DNA from: Eumeta japonica
Taxonomy: Eukaryota > Arthropoda > Insecta > Lepidoptera > Psychidae
Assembly (NCBI GenBank): GCA_005406025.1
Contig: BGZK01002080.1
Coordinates: forward strand, 16,859-80,858
DNA length: 64,000 bases
Direction of reading: 5' to 3'
Program-made: the position numbers and the translations under genes
The notes under the pieces: generated by a model
The model's input: only the letters and a program-made list of their open reading frames with translations
Databases searched by the model: none
Told to the model about the DNA's origin: nothing
In this document: in pieces, positions 23,331 to 35,499 of the stretch
Layout: the number at the start of each line of letters is the position of its first letter
Numbering within the stretch: position 1 is the first letter of the stretch

Positions 23331-25105
23331 GGAAATCAATTACACCACTGTTGTACTTACCTCCTTTTGAATATGAGCATTACAATGTCACTAGAGTATT
23401 ATTCGGTTTGTGTAAAACATTGAACGTTGGCTTTAGATTTTCATGCACTGGACGAGAGAGAGCGATGAATACAACAACAAAAATCGTAAGACGTCGACGT
23501 GCCCGCGCGAGGAGCGTTTTTGATACGGCAACAGGTAAAACGATTTGTTGCTGTTTTTCAAACAATCAGTAGTGTAAACAATTGAGAAATATTTCTTCCA
23601 TCAACAGCTTTGAATATATTTGTTTATTTGTTATAAATATATATTTTATTCAAAATTTTCATACGAACCTAACGTAATGATTATTATGATAGATTTTTTT
23701 GACCGAGCAGGTATAGGCTACCTTTGACATGTTGTGGGCTAAACTTTATAAATGCAAATACATTTGCGGGCCGCGTTCAAAAAGTAGTGCATTTTAAAGT
23801 AGTGCTTTAAATTAGTATTCACAATTTTTAGCGATAATATCATACATGAAATTTTTCAAAAGTCTCGCGGGCCAGATCAAATCTTACAGCAGGTCGAATG
23901 CGGCTCGCGGGCCGGTGGTTGCCCAAATATGAATTAGAGCAATACGTTTTAGCAGACTGTCAAATGTTAAGTTATCTGGGTTTTGTGTGATTTTTTTTTA
24001 ATATGTTTACATACTGGCGCATACTGAAGATACGACTAGAATGTGTGGAGCTTACCAATTATAATTCAAAGTATTGATAGAATTAATGTCGCTTTGATAT
24101 TTTTTTTCATTATTTAGACCTTTACTTCTTGTAGAATTTTCTCATTGTACGCGCTGTGTATGCAGTCAGCGCGGGAGAGGTCGGCAAAATGATTGAATAC
24201 TTGTATATCATTTTTTTTATCATTCCCAAATATTTGTAAATGAAACTCAGGTTATGAAAAGATTAGAAATTGATGTCCTCTTTAAGATCATTTCACGAGA
24301 ACGTAAATAAGTAATAATAAGGTTTAATGCTCAAACGACTGAAATACAAAGCAGTGATGAATGATTAAAATCTCTTAGACCATTTCATACCTTTAAAGAT
24401 ATAAAATAAACTTTGTAAAGAGAAACCTTGATGAAAATATTTATAGAAGGAATGATGCTATTTCTATCTTTTATAATATATTATTATCTCTCTTGTTAGT
24501 CAAAGGGATATATTATTGTACAATTTTCTAAAGATCAAATTACGTATAAAAGATTAGTAATTAACTAGAGTTCTTGAGTTACTAATTATATAAAATGTCG
24601 TCGTTCGTGGTATTGTGAAAAAAATTTGACTACCTACCTATTCAAAGATGACATTAGATATCAAGGGTCATTATTTAATTTTATGTCTACCAATGTAATA
24701 ATGTGTAGTAATTTACGTAACAGAACTCAATTACGAAGTTCCGCACGTCGTAATTTAGTTCGTACTTATTATGGGTCGGAGGTGTTTAACGAGTTCGGCG
24801 GCCTTATGTACTGAGATTCCCATCCCCACATGTCAGATAAAATATATGTTTGGTCGCTTCAGAAGGTTCGGTATGTTTATCGCATTTCTTAAAAGGTTTA
24901 TGTTCCGCCCGCGATTCCGCTTGCGTGGATATAGAATTAATAAAACATTGCATATTTTCTAAGTTAATCCTATAACATGATGTCTATAAAACTGCATATT
25001 TTCTATGATGAGACCATGAGTCAGTAAGTCAGCACTTTTTTTTTATACAACATGTAGATGAAAGTTTTTAGTGACATGTATCAATAAAAAACATGAACTA
25101 AGTGT
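23331..25105. other. Unassigned stretch, one GC-rich repeat-like patch
   Basis: At 23765-23925 GCGGGCCGCGTTC and, 150 bases on, CGGCTCGCGGGCCGG look like the ends of a short degenerate element. The frames at 24626-24962 (RSSARRNLVRTYYGS) might be a worn LINE C-terminus, but this is too weak to call. Nothing else was seen. Confidence 0.35.
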
Positions 25106-25110
25106 CGTTT

Positions 25111-25365
25111 TCAATAGTGGGATTGTAGAAGGTCCTTTTGGTTTTTCCTTGCGATTCTTATTGATTTGAAAAGTGTATTTATAGCGAACGTGCGTTTAAT
25201 TATTGAAAACATATGGTCATTTAGATTACCGATGTTGTTACGAATCGGATGTTGGTTTTGGTAGAAACCAATAGAAATATCCAGTAACGATCCGTCGAAT
25301 AATTCTATCGGTCTTTGGTTATAGATCAAATTAATTTTGAATTCGAGACGTGAGTGTTTCGACAT
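25111..25365 (-). other. Unassigned 84-codon open frame
   Basis: This frame starts ATGTCGAAACACTCACG at 25365 on the minus strand. It has mixed amino-acid composition with few low-complexity runs (RPIELFDGSLLDISIGFYQN near the middle) and ends in a basic tail. I recognise no family, signal peptide or membrane segment. It has no neighbours that suggest a role. It could be a transposon remnant, an exon or chance. Confidence 0.2.
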
Positions 25366-25764
25366 CGATTAGCATCGTGTATGTATTCGCATCGTCGTCT
25401 TGAGGACACGACTGATGAAATGCTCTCATTTTATTAATATTTTGTTAAGATTAATCTATGTGCTTGTAAAACATAATACCTTTTTTAGGATTTGGGAGAT
25501 AAATAATGGCATCGGAGTACCCTTTGTTCCTGACAGCTGATATCTGTCGCAATTTTTCAGAAATCACTCATCTTTTTCCTTTAATTGATAGAAGAGTGTA
25601 AAGAATTAATGTGTTAGATATATGTCAATTTCGGATCTTGAAAAGCCACAGTAGCATAACTAAGTAATGTATCAAGTTAGTAGCGCATTTATTCAACATT
25701 AGAATTCAGAAATGTTACGCTCTAAAATGCTATTTTTAACAGACTTCGACTTTTAAAAACCCCA

Positions 25765-26330
25765 CGTCTGAATATGTTTTTAGGAACGCAGGAACGGGAC
25801 GGAAGTAGTACCTCATGGCCGGACATCTGCTCGCGACGTATCACTGTCCTCACGGGTTAGGATCAGCGTCCGAAGCTTAAGCACTGCAGCTTCACGTGCT
25901 GTCAGCCTGCCTTCAAGTGTGTTAGGTGCTGTGCTCGCTTGTTGTCTGGCGCTCATTTCGTTAGTCCGTGCGAGTGTGGTGGCCGCCTGTCTGGCGGCCC
26001 TGAACGACTACCGTCATCGGTCGGCGGCCCTAGCGCCACGAGGGCCACCGACGTCTGTGTCGTCATCCCTTTAAAGGATTACCGAGACTATACTGCATAC
26101 GTGCATGATGCATTTCGAAAGTAAAACTTATGCGAACTCATATCTTTGTTTACAAAAAACTATATTTTCTGTTACAAACTATTATTAGATACACAAAACT
26201 ATACCGAAAAACGATGTTTTCGCATGTACACATTATGAATTCGAAACTCGTCTATATACAATATATGGATTGACATTAAGATAACTTATATGTTCACGTC
26301 GTGTGCACTTGAGATGTGCAGAAATTTTTT
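25765..26330 (+). repeat. GC-rich retroposon-like repeat family F, 3' part, copy 1
   Basis: This aligns with 40090-40760. Shared order: a GGGACGG...CCTCATGGCCG start, GAACGACTACC...TATCG/CATCGGTCGG, AAGGATTAC, GCATACGTG, TGATGCATTTC, GAAGTAAAACT, then an AT-rich tail with TCGAAACTCGTCTATA / TCGGAACTCGTCTATA and TTCACGTCGTGTGCACTTG / TTCACGCCGTGTGTACGTCG. The GC-rich body followed by an AT-rich tail, in two dispersed copies, suggests the 3' end of a non-LTR retroposon. No catalytic domain was seen. Confidence 0.65.
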
Positions 26331-27235
26331 CATTACAAACAGTTTTATTTAAAAATTGTAAAATACAACACTAGAATGCCACTGAACAAATCTCATTATG
26401 AAGTTATCGAGTAAAACAATTTTTTACCGGTTATTAGGCCCATCAAGATTGGATTTATGTAAATGGTGAAGAGGATTCCGACTCCAATTCATTATCACTA
26501 AACACCGTTATGCACAAATATGTTGTAAAATTTTAATAGCTTTTAAAATGTTTTTTTGATTCGAAAGAAAAACTTGAGGATGTAAAAAATCAGTGCATAG
26601 ATATGATATCTCTATTTTAAAGGTAAACAAATAAGTAGAGATCGTTTTTGAAGCTCCAATGCCGCTTTGTACTAGTAAGAACTATCCTTTCGCCTGTGTG
26701 AGTTTGCTCACGTGCTTCGCTTTGATTGATAAAATCCAATTTGAAGTATGATATTAATCGAGAAAAAATACTCTGTGCATTGGATTTAATTTAGAAAAGG
26801 GAGTTACTAAATTTTAATTTAGGAAAGAGAGTTAGAGAATAAGGGAAGTGAATAAGAAACTTAATAAGCACCGAAAATGTTCTCGATTCACTACTTGTTG
26901 CTAACTTTAAAACCTATCTGTAAGTATACCCAGTGTGTGCTTATTGGACTAGTTCCACGAGTCCTTTTGTCATTTAGTCGCTGAAATTCGGTGATGGGAT
27001 TATGAAATCGAAAAGATGTATAGATTTTCATCGACTATCGTCTGACACCTTCAATGGTTCATAGTAAGTCCATAGAGTTCGTTTTAGTGAATCTTGTGAG
27101 TTATATATAATGAGGGGCCTCTGACGATGTTGCTAAAAGATGATTAGTGAAATCACTTATTGGCTTTATTAAGTAGAATGACTCAATGTGGAAGTTCTTA
27201 TAAAATCACACAAACTGGGCAAACTAAGTATTATT
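26331..27235. other. Unassigned AT-rich stretch
   Basis: No coding or repeat signal was recognised. Confidence 0.4.
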
Positions 27236-27239
27236 ATTG

Positions 27240-28080
27240 TTTTTCAAATTAGTATCTATTGAAATCAATACATCACCTCTACCACGCTATATACACCACC
27301 GCCATCGCTTCGACGGTCCTTTCATATGCAGCTACTACTTTTTCGGCGCTCGTAAACTACTTTTCTGGCAATGTTTCGTTTACTTTAGGAAACAAAGAAA
27401 AATAGTATGGTGAGAGATTAGAGTTGTAAAGCGGGTGAACCAGTATTTTTATACGTAGCGTCCCAAAATATTTGGTTATTTGTGTGGCGATATGTAGTGA
27501 GGCGTTATAATTTTGAAAGAGATTCGTGGTTGTTTTTTTCGATTATTTTCCAAAACAAAAGGTAAAGGATTATTAGTGTACTATAATCTACAGTGACTGT
27601 TTTTTTATCGTCTAAAACAATTGTTGGGTAAGATTTATCATTGCGAAGAAAGAGACTACCATTTTTTTCCGATGTTTCTATCTTGTTTTTCTTTAGTAGG
27701 CAATACCTGGAAAGGAAATATCTATTGAGCAGACTATTTTTTGGTTTCAGGATTGTGACAGTAAATTAAGCTTTCGTCACCTGTAATGATATCATATACA
27801 GCATTTGATTCGCCACCGGAAAATCTTTACATCATTTCGCAGCACCAACTGACACGACGGATTAAAGTTCTAAGAATCCACCGCATACAAGGCTTCCTGA
27901 CCGCTAAATGTTTATAAAGGATTTTGTGCACTTGACTCATACTGCCACCTAAACTTATTCAAGTCTGCCGGTAGGTCTTTATTTTGTCAGTTCCTATCAA
28001 GAGCCACACATCACTGATATTCTCTTTGTCGTAAAAGTACTTACCTGATGCAGATCGCCTTTCAGATTAACTATACCATG
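27240..28080 (-). pseudogene. Mariner transposase relic 1
   Basis: Minus-strand fragments follow mariner order. GSMSQVHKIL then HLAVRKPC.RWI come from the end of the DNA-binding region (about 27890-27960). SWCCEMM.RFSGGESNAVYD is followed by TGDES, the first catalytic Asp block, and CHNPETKK (about 27745-27850). YTNN.LPLVLE-like text is at about 27560-27600, and a C-terminal KGPSKRWRWCI..DSN-like end lies near 27270-27310. Numerous stops and frame changes, and a poor match at the second Asp block, show it is dead. It would have been a nuclear cut-and-paste transposase of the mariner group. Terminal inverted repeats were not found by eye. Confidence 0.7.
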
Positions 28081-28364
28081 TTTGAGCTCGTTTAACTAGT
28101 TAAAACAGTGGCAATCTATAGAGCTTTATCATGAAAGGTCAAACGAAGTCTGTTATAACTTTATTGTTGGCTTCAATGGCAACTAAATTGCTGCTATTTT
28201 GTAAAGAAAAATAACAGACGCATGTTATATACATAAAAAGTTGGTTAGAGTTCCATTTTTAAAATTTAAATATATTTTTTATTTGACAATTTCTAAGTGG
28301 AAATTTTTGTAAATTTTAAATGTTTCCTTCGTATTCAGAGAATTTTTTCATATATCCAAAATGA

Positions 28365-28940
28365 ACCATTTAGCTGGCGGGAAGAGGACACTTGAATCTA
28401 ACAAAAATTTGCATTTTAAAGGGTTACCTACTTACATATCGTTCAAATGACAATAAAATAAACCGGCCAAGAGCATGCTCATTGTAATGTTCCAAAGCCG
28501 TTACTGCAAAGAAATGCACTATAGATGAAAAAAATTAAGTTGATATATTTTTCCATGTCTCTTGCACAGAATAGGTATTACCAATTTAGCCACCTATACC
28601 TAGAGAAACAAATAGGTATGTCGACTATTACTTTTAAACTAGTGTAAACTAAATTGCACAAACATAAGAGCGTATTTTCACGGCATTCAAATCTTTTTGT
28701 TGAGAAGGGCAGTTTTTCGGGAATTAATCAAAAACGGCATATCCGCTGGCGTACAAAATAATTTTCTTTAAAATTATTTATTAAGCGTTACCTTTGTATT
28801 TTTTTATATTTTTCGCACATGTAGTCTTAAAATAAAAGGGTGGCGGACACAATTTCTGCTATTTTCCGAGCGGTTATTTCCCAAAATATACAATTAGTGA
28901 AAAAAAAATATTTGACATTTTGGTTCGGAATCCAAAAAAT
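28365..28940 (+). repeat. Interspersed repeat family E, copy 1
   Basis: This aligns in the same orientation with 36650-37380. Shared text includes GCCAAGAGCATG, CAAAAACGG/CAGTATAT, TTATTTATTAAGCGTTA, CAATTTTTGCTATTTTC-like, and a terminal TTTGGTTCGGAA..C.AAAAA. It ends directly against a family F 5'-like segment at 28935. No coding region was seen. Confidence 0.6.
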
Positions 28941-29040
28941 GTGTGACGGACGGGGCGCACACGAGTGGAGTGCTTAGCAGCCGTCTTTGGCTGTGTTGGT
29001 TCGGTTCAGTGCATTGCGGGAGTGGAACTTCGCTGCATCT
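28935..29040 (+). repeat. Family F 5'-like fragment
   Basis: TGTGACGGACGGGGCGCACA followed by CGAGTGGAGTGCTTAGCAGC matches 39087-39130 (TGTGACGGATCGAGCGCACG, then CGTATGGAGCGCTTAACGGC). It then diverges. Confidence 0.55.
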
Positions 29041-32000
29041 TGAACGTTGAAATAATAAAATCAGAACATTATGTGCCTATAAACGTTCAGAGCTTTCTTC
29101 CGAAATGCTAGAGTACGTGCACTGTTGCTGCTACTAATGCAGTTACAATGCAGTTACAAGCAAGCGTGGAAGCTGCACCCACTCATACATTACGGTTTCC
29201 ATGAGCCTAAATAACGTAACTATAAACAACACAGATCCTCATCATATGGTAAGTCTCGTTAAACCTCCGTCTGGGCGAAGGTGACATGATGTTCGACGTC
29301 TCCTTCGTCCGAATATTCAGAATCACTTCCACTTTTAGGATTCAAAAGTGCTTGTGTTGAAGATGAGACACGGAAAATTCTAAAAGAACTCGTCATCTCG
29401 TCACCAGCAGAAACGTGGATATCAGCCAAAGTTACCACTTTAAGAGTACTCACCGGTTGATTCGCATAAATCGAAACTGGCCAAGCGAGATTTGATAATA
29501 CATGTGAGGTGGTGTTATGCTATCATGGTGTCATCTTCTGTTAGGACTATTTCGATAACGTATACAATTACTAAAGTTTCTCTGGCTTTCCTGAAAACAT
29601 CAACCTCCAGAGCTCCATCAGCAACTCCTCCGTATCCGGCGTATGTTGTTCCATATCCGTCAACATTACCCACTCGGAATCGACTTGCGCCTGATTACTC
29701 GGCTAACAGAAGTCCGGCACTATAAAAACACAACATATGTATGTATGTACCGTATAGAATTGATTATGCATCTTTGCGCAAAAAATTATAATGTTCTTCT
29801 TTTTTAGAACAACTTTGCCAAAGAAACCATAGTCATTGAAGTAGCCGTTACTGAGAATAGCTTAGAATATGTAGTAAGAATTTACGATCTTCTAAACTTA
29901 ACAACAGCTGACAGTCGTGCGTCATAGCACGTGTCCCAGCTAAGCGCAACGCGCAACTAGTTACACACGACGGCACAGCCGCGTGCGGTCGCCAAACTTG
30001 CACAGAAGTTAGGTATTTTATTTATTTCCTATTTTTAGGCTACAGTTATGCATATAAGGTAAGTGTTATGTTTACGATATGGACGTTTTTGAAATTAAGA
30101 TTGCGTCTTATTACATTGAATTCTTTAATAACAATGCCTTTAGCTGCTATCGAATAGGCAATATTATTGCTGGAGAGTTTGCAGAGACAATATTGCTGCA
30201 GCTCTAAGACTTTTTAGTGAAACTTACTCTGAGAGTCAACAACCTACGAATTCGACAAGTAATATTGCGTGGTGTGTATCGTTCACGCGATAATTTGCCT
30301 TAGTTTGGCTTGTTTATTTAGAAGTGAGTAAAGCACATGCGGAAATTCAGAGACAAATTTAATAATAATGTTGGAGACCTTTCCATCCCTGACAACATCA
30401 AGTGTCATTAGAAGATAAGTGACTAGATAAATTCTTTAAAAATTGTACATTACGGAGCCTGACCGCAGGGCAGAATTCGAGTTCGTCACGTGGTGCCACA
30501 AGTCGACGATCGCTTCCCCGTTTGCAGATTTGCAGTCTGGCTGAGCATTTATCAGGTTTCTGTCTAAATTTTTATAATTAGTGTTTCAATTATTTGCGAA
30601 ATTCAAAAGAGATAATGAATATTTCCGGGAAGATGCATAATCGATCCACCTGTATATATAAGTAAATATGATGTCATAATAATTTAAAATCTTAATTCAT
30701 TATCTATAAAAGCTATATTTACAAGTATTCGCACATTCATTATGACGACGGTGTCTCTGGTACCAGCTCTTCAAAATGTCGGTAAATAGCTGAAGAGCAA
30801 GAAGCAGGCCTCCTGAAGCATAATTTTGTAATGTAAAATGGTCAAAAATAAATACAAAGCATTCAAGAAACAGTCGAAACACCAGTTTTTGTACGTACTT
30901 GACCGGTCTGGGACGTTTGAATGGTGGTAGAGACGATGATGGCAACGGATGACGATGATGGATGGCAACAGGCGACGCGAAGTTGCTAGTGATGGTGATC
31001 GCGAAGAAACTGGAGATCGCGGTGTTTGGTCCACATCGTTGAGCGTCAACTCCACGATACGTTGCATACGTAAGGATGCCGAACTTTCGAACCATTTACG
31101 TTTTGGAACAGTAGCCCTGAAATTTATAAAAAAGGAAAATATTTTCTATATACAACATTAGTAATTCGATCATATTTGAAAAAGGAAAATACCTCGTAAA
31201 TGTTTTCCGATCGTATTATATCTTGTATTTTAAAAATTAAAAAACATGGTAAATGGTTATATTCGAAATAAGAAAATTTTACAATACGATCGAATTTGAA
31301 AAAAAATATCTCGATAATGATTTTTGATAATAAAATATTTTATGTTTTCAAAATTCATAAAATGGAGTAACTATTTGTATACGAAATAAGAAAAAAATTG
31401 TAATATAAATGAATTTGAATAAACGTTTTCCCCCTCTTTCAAATTTTCATAGTTTATAATAATATTCAAGTAATTCCAAAATTCAAATATTTAAGTAATT
31501 CAATAATTCACATAAAATCGTAAAATTATTTTTTGTTTGTTCGACGGTTGGAAACTCGCTTATACACTAATTGACGTCGGTCATCTGTTATCGGCTTTTT
31601 AACCGCATATATAAGTTCACAATGATTTTTGTACCAAAATGAAAGCTAGTAATCTAAGCTAGTATTAGACATTATTGAAATGAAATAATACGTAAAAATA
31701 ATATATAAAATCATTACCTAAAATAGAACAGTGGCCGCCCTTTTATACAACAAAGAGCAAAGGATGAAAGTTCGAACTTTTTTGTACATAAGTCTTTTCG
31801 AGAAACATTAAAATCTATTCATTATACGATACTCCAAATATTTATAAGTATTTAGATATAAACATAAAAAATACGGTTTCCAGTTTATGCAAGGTTCATA
31901 ATAAAAAAAAAGAAGGACAACGTAGGACCTTAAAAGTAATGGACTACGCGCTCGACGCTTCTATGCTGAATTTAAAAATTCATTGTATATTTTATGACTA

Positions 32001-32130
32001 AGTGACGAGTAAGATAAATATTATATTTTCGCTTTATTTCTTAGGAAATGCGATTAAACTTCGTATAAAATTCTTAGTATAACCCGGAAATTTTAAATGA
32101 AGATTTTGTGCATAGCAACAATAAAATTAA
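29041..32130. other. Unassigned stretch with ambiguous open frames
   Basis: Minus-strand open text at 29259-29453 (ending DSEYSDEGDVEHHV..) and two overlapping minus-strand frames at about 29516-29726 look denser than background but match nothing I know. The overlapping frames at 30700-31161 on both strands are driven by GATGAT-rich low-complexity DNA. The rest is AT-rich, with no element recognised. Confidence 0.35.
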
Positions 32131-32414
32131 TAAACGTTTGGTTCAATTATTTATTCAATTCGTTCCATAAACATTCATAGTAGAAAAACGAATTCGAGGG
32201 ACAGCGGTGCGATGCATGCTGCATGTCGAAGGCATGCATATCGAAGGCAAACGACTAATAAGGAATTTCCTCGCCATAATGCCGTATAAGATAGAAGAGG
32301 AGTTCTACTCTGTAATATTGTTTAAGAGACGATTATTCTGCTACTAATACCAGCAGATAATAATCTAAATTATTGATGTGAAACATCTATAGCCGTAGGG
32401 TAAACCGGATTGTT

Positions 32415-32640
32415 GGCATGGCGACGAGTCGCCGCGCTATACAATGGTATATATATAGTCAAAATGTATCCCGAAGTAAATAGCACCATCGAACCAAGTT
32501 AGAAGGCAGTCGCACAGTCGCTTGCGCATGGCGACGTGTTGCCACATCGTACACACTACTATTACTATTTGTGGACTGTATATATCTATACTATAGCGTG
32601 GCGACCCGTCGCCACACCGTACACATTACTACATTTTGAT
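32415..32640. repeat. Three palindromic GGCGAC...GTCGCC-type units
   Basis: Units at about 32416-32445 (TGGCGACGAGTCGCCGCG), 32528-32560 (TGGCGACGTGTTGCCACATC) and 32599-32632 (TGGCGACCCGTCGCCACACC) each hold a short hairpin. Each is followed by a similar phrase (CTATACAATG, GTACACACTACTA, GTACACATTACTA). Spacing is irregular (about 112 and 71). They lie within the segment absent from the other family G copy. Confidence 0.8.
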
Positions 32641-32660
32641 TAATCTGATTGTATTTTTGA

Positions 32661-32692
32661 TTAATAATTGATTATTAATAATCAATTATTAA
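32661..32692. repeat. Perfect 16+16 bp AT palindrome
   Basis: TTAATAATTGATTATT is directly followed by its reverse complement. Confidence 0.85.
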
Positions 32693-32868
32693 TTATTGTG
32701 GAAAATTTACTTTTAAAATACAATAGCAATTCTAAAAACTGAGTATTTCACATACAAAATATCGTAATACTAGTGTCAATAAAATAAAAATGTTATGACG
32801 AAGCCAGGCCTTTCCTTTTTTTCTTCATGTAGTATGCAAGATATACATTTTTTAATTTACACGTCCGT

Positions 32869-35480
32869 GCTTGGGGTAAATAGACCCCTTACTTGCACAT
32901 TCAATGGATTGATACACGGCGTTGGGCTCCTCACGTGTTAGAACTTTTAACCTAAAATATCATCATGAATAGCAAACAGAGAAGCTTTTTTTTTACTTTT
33001 AGGTAGATACGCATAATACTAAAAAGGCATATTTGTCTACAAATTAGATTTTGCTTTTTTAATTAAACTAATTTTATTGATCTCCTTTTAGGGCACAAAA
33101 AGCCCGCTCATACATAATTGCCGTACTCGAGTCCAAATGTAATAGGCCCAGGCGGTCGTGTGAGGGGCGCGCGCGCCGCCTAAGGGGTTTCGGATTGCCC
33201 GAGCTCGTGGAATGAGCGGCCGCGTCCGGGCGCCTTTGATAATTCATCGGAATGCGGACACGACGGGCCGGCCCGTTTAACATATTAAGGCTTATTAGAT
33301 TCGAGTTTGCTTATTAATTTCTTTTACAATGCCGTGTACGTATAAATCAATCTGCTCTAGTTTAAGCGTGCTTTCGAACTTCATGTTGATTATGAAGGCA
33401 AAAACAGGGCGAAGTGTAGAGGAAGGCCGGAAATATATCTACCGATAAGGGCTTACCTCATAAATTAAACAACACCAACAGATACCATAAATGCAATAAA
33501 TTACAGACAGGGTATCAAAAAGAGCCGTAAGACGTTTTAGAAAGGCGATTGCGCCGAACGCCGAGCGCAACGTGCGGCGCGAGGACCGGGCCCAGCGCGC
33601 GGCGCCTCGAGGTGTGCCCGGCGAGACGCGCGGCGACGACGCGATCTGCCGGGACTTTGGTTGTCGATTCGGTGTATCACGCTAACTTCCGGACTGCAGA
33701 AGGCCGGATTAATTCAAATACAAACATTGTAATATATTTATAACAATATTTTAATAAACGCATGAACGAGAACTACAAAATTAATTAATTGCAGGGCAAA
33801 GGACAAGTGTCCCACCTTATTTGGTATCTCACCTCCTCAAGTTATATACTAGCTTCTTATACGATAATATTCCCAAGATTTTAGTTCGTCGTAGCCGAGA
33901 AGGAGAAATAAACATTCTGTTCCAATGAATTTCCAATTTATGTGAGCAATCATATTTTATTTGTTTATATCTATCTTCTATTGTTTATATCGTTTTATAT
34001 ATATTGTTTATATCGATCTTTTCTACTACCTTCATACTTACTTATACTCATTAAATTATTTGTTTTATAGATAAATCATTTTATATAGTAAATTCTATGA
34101 AAATTTATATAGTAAATTTTATGTCCGGTTTTTTTCGAGTAAGTTATTCAATGAAGCACGTGATATATTCTTATTATATTTTTACTAATTTTTAAAATTC
34201 TTGTTTAAAATTACTTTATTGACCTCATCAATTAAGTGTGATTCCCAAAACATGGACGTATGTACGTTCACGTAGTTTTTTGCAAATCGTAATTATTTTC
34301 TACTAATTTCGAACTCTTTGGTTATTTCTAAGAATGAAATTGCTAGGCAAGGTCTTTTGAAGTTCGACATCAAAAATGAAAATCTTCCACGAAGCCTAAA
34401 TATTACTTCGTATTATCCCAAGTAGAAAAAAAATACAATTCTTTACAGAGAATTTCTCGGAGAGCGAGCGTCGTTGTTTTCGGCTCTCAAAGGCGCGAGC
34501 GCGACCGAATCAAAAGACGGCCGACGCGCTCGTTACACGGAGAATTACAGAACTCCAGAGTCGCTCCTCGCGCGTTTCCCCCGGCCCCCGTTCTCCGTTC
34601 CCGCTGTTTCGTTAAATACCTCTATTACGGAGCAGAGGCGCAAGAACAGAATTCTTTCTGTAATTAGGCTATCTCTTTTTCTATATTCTCGCATTGCCGC
34701 GGCGGGGCGGGGCGGCCTCGATTCGGAATGGAGATCGTTTATTTTGGGACTCATTACAAGTTCCTTGAAAGAAAATATACACTGCTACCGGTCACCTGGA
34801 ACATCTTACAAAACTTATTGCGATAATTTCTTAAATTTGCTTTTCCGCGTAACAGTGGCCATGTCATTAACTAATTTAAATGAAAAGAAAGTCTATCAAA
34901 TAAACTATAAGTTCATGAAATCAAAAAATATTATATATGTACCTATATATAGGGTATACCTGTGTACACTCTACATACTTTATTCTGCTGTCCTATTTCT
35001 TCTTTCATTTAAACCTAATCAATATTCTTCTCAAACGATCTGCCAATTTACATTTTAAATTTGAACGAAGTATTTTACGTCTATACTTTTGTTAATTTTC
35101 AATTTGTTTTAAATTATACCTTATTTTATGTTTCGATGTTAAGAACGTTTCATCATGTAACATGTCGAGTCTATAATTTTAAAGATATTGGTCAATAAGA
35201 TCCTAATTCGTTCTGTATCTATCGTCTATCCGTATTACTTTCAATAGGAGACATGAATGTAATATTTTGCTCTTTGGTTTGTGTGATATTACAGAATATT
35301 CGTTGTTTATTCAAACATATAGTATCGCTGTCTTGCTGTATTTATTTTGCTATTGATTGTTTACCTTATTATATTCCTCGAAGAGATTATATCATCCGTA
35401 AGGGGCATGCACGTGAGTGTCCACGTTATATAATTGTATGCATTTGATTTTAATGTAAATTTCGTCATAATTAGTTATTA
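32869..35480. other. Unassigned stretch with three strong GC islands
   Basis: Islands at 33110-33280, 33540-33700 and 34455-34745 are sharply GC/CpG-rich (GGGGCGCGCGCGCCGCC, GTGCGGCGCGAGGACCGGGC, CGCGGCGGGGCGGGGCGG) in otherwise AT-rich DNA. A 194-codon open frame at 34474-35058 begins in the third island and runs into AT-rich sequence. Its first 90 codons follow the GC island, and the rest has no domain, so I do not call it a gene. The islands may be promoters or enhancers. Confidence 0.4.
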
Positions 35481-35499
35481 TTTTTGTTTTGTTTTCATA

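Larger units (their letters stand above)
32130..32868 (+). repeat. Interspersed repeat family G, copy 1 (with internal insertion)
   Basis: The outer parts align with the reverse complement of 46903-47320. The left arm has ATAAACATTCATAGTAGAA, GACTAATAAGGAATTTCC and TATAAGATAGAAG. The right arm has AATTTACTTTTAAAATACAA, GAGTATTTCACA and CTAGTGTCAATAAAATAAAA, followed by TTTCCTTTTT and GTATGCAAGATATACAT. This copy carries about 330 extra bases (32353-32690) that include the GGCGAC/GTCGCC repeats and an AT palindrome. It is a dispersed repeat of unknown class. Confidence 0.75.

Noticed and set aside
34474..35058. 194-codon open frame, one of the longest in the window outside the retrotransposon
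   Set aside because: It starts inside a GC island and runs into AT-rich DNA. It has no domain, no signal peptide and no conserved motif, and the first part is also open on the other strand.
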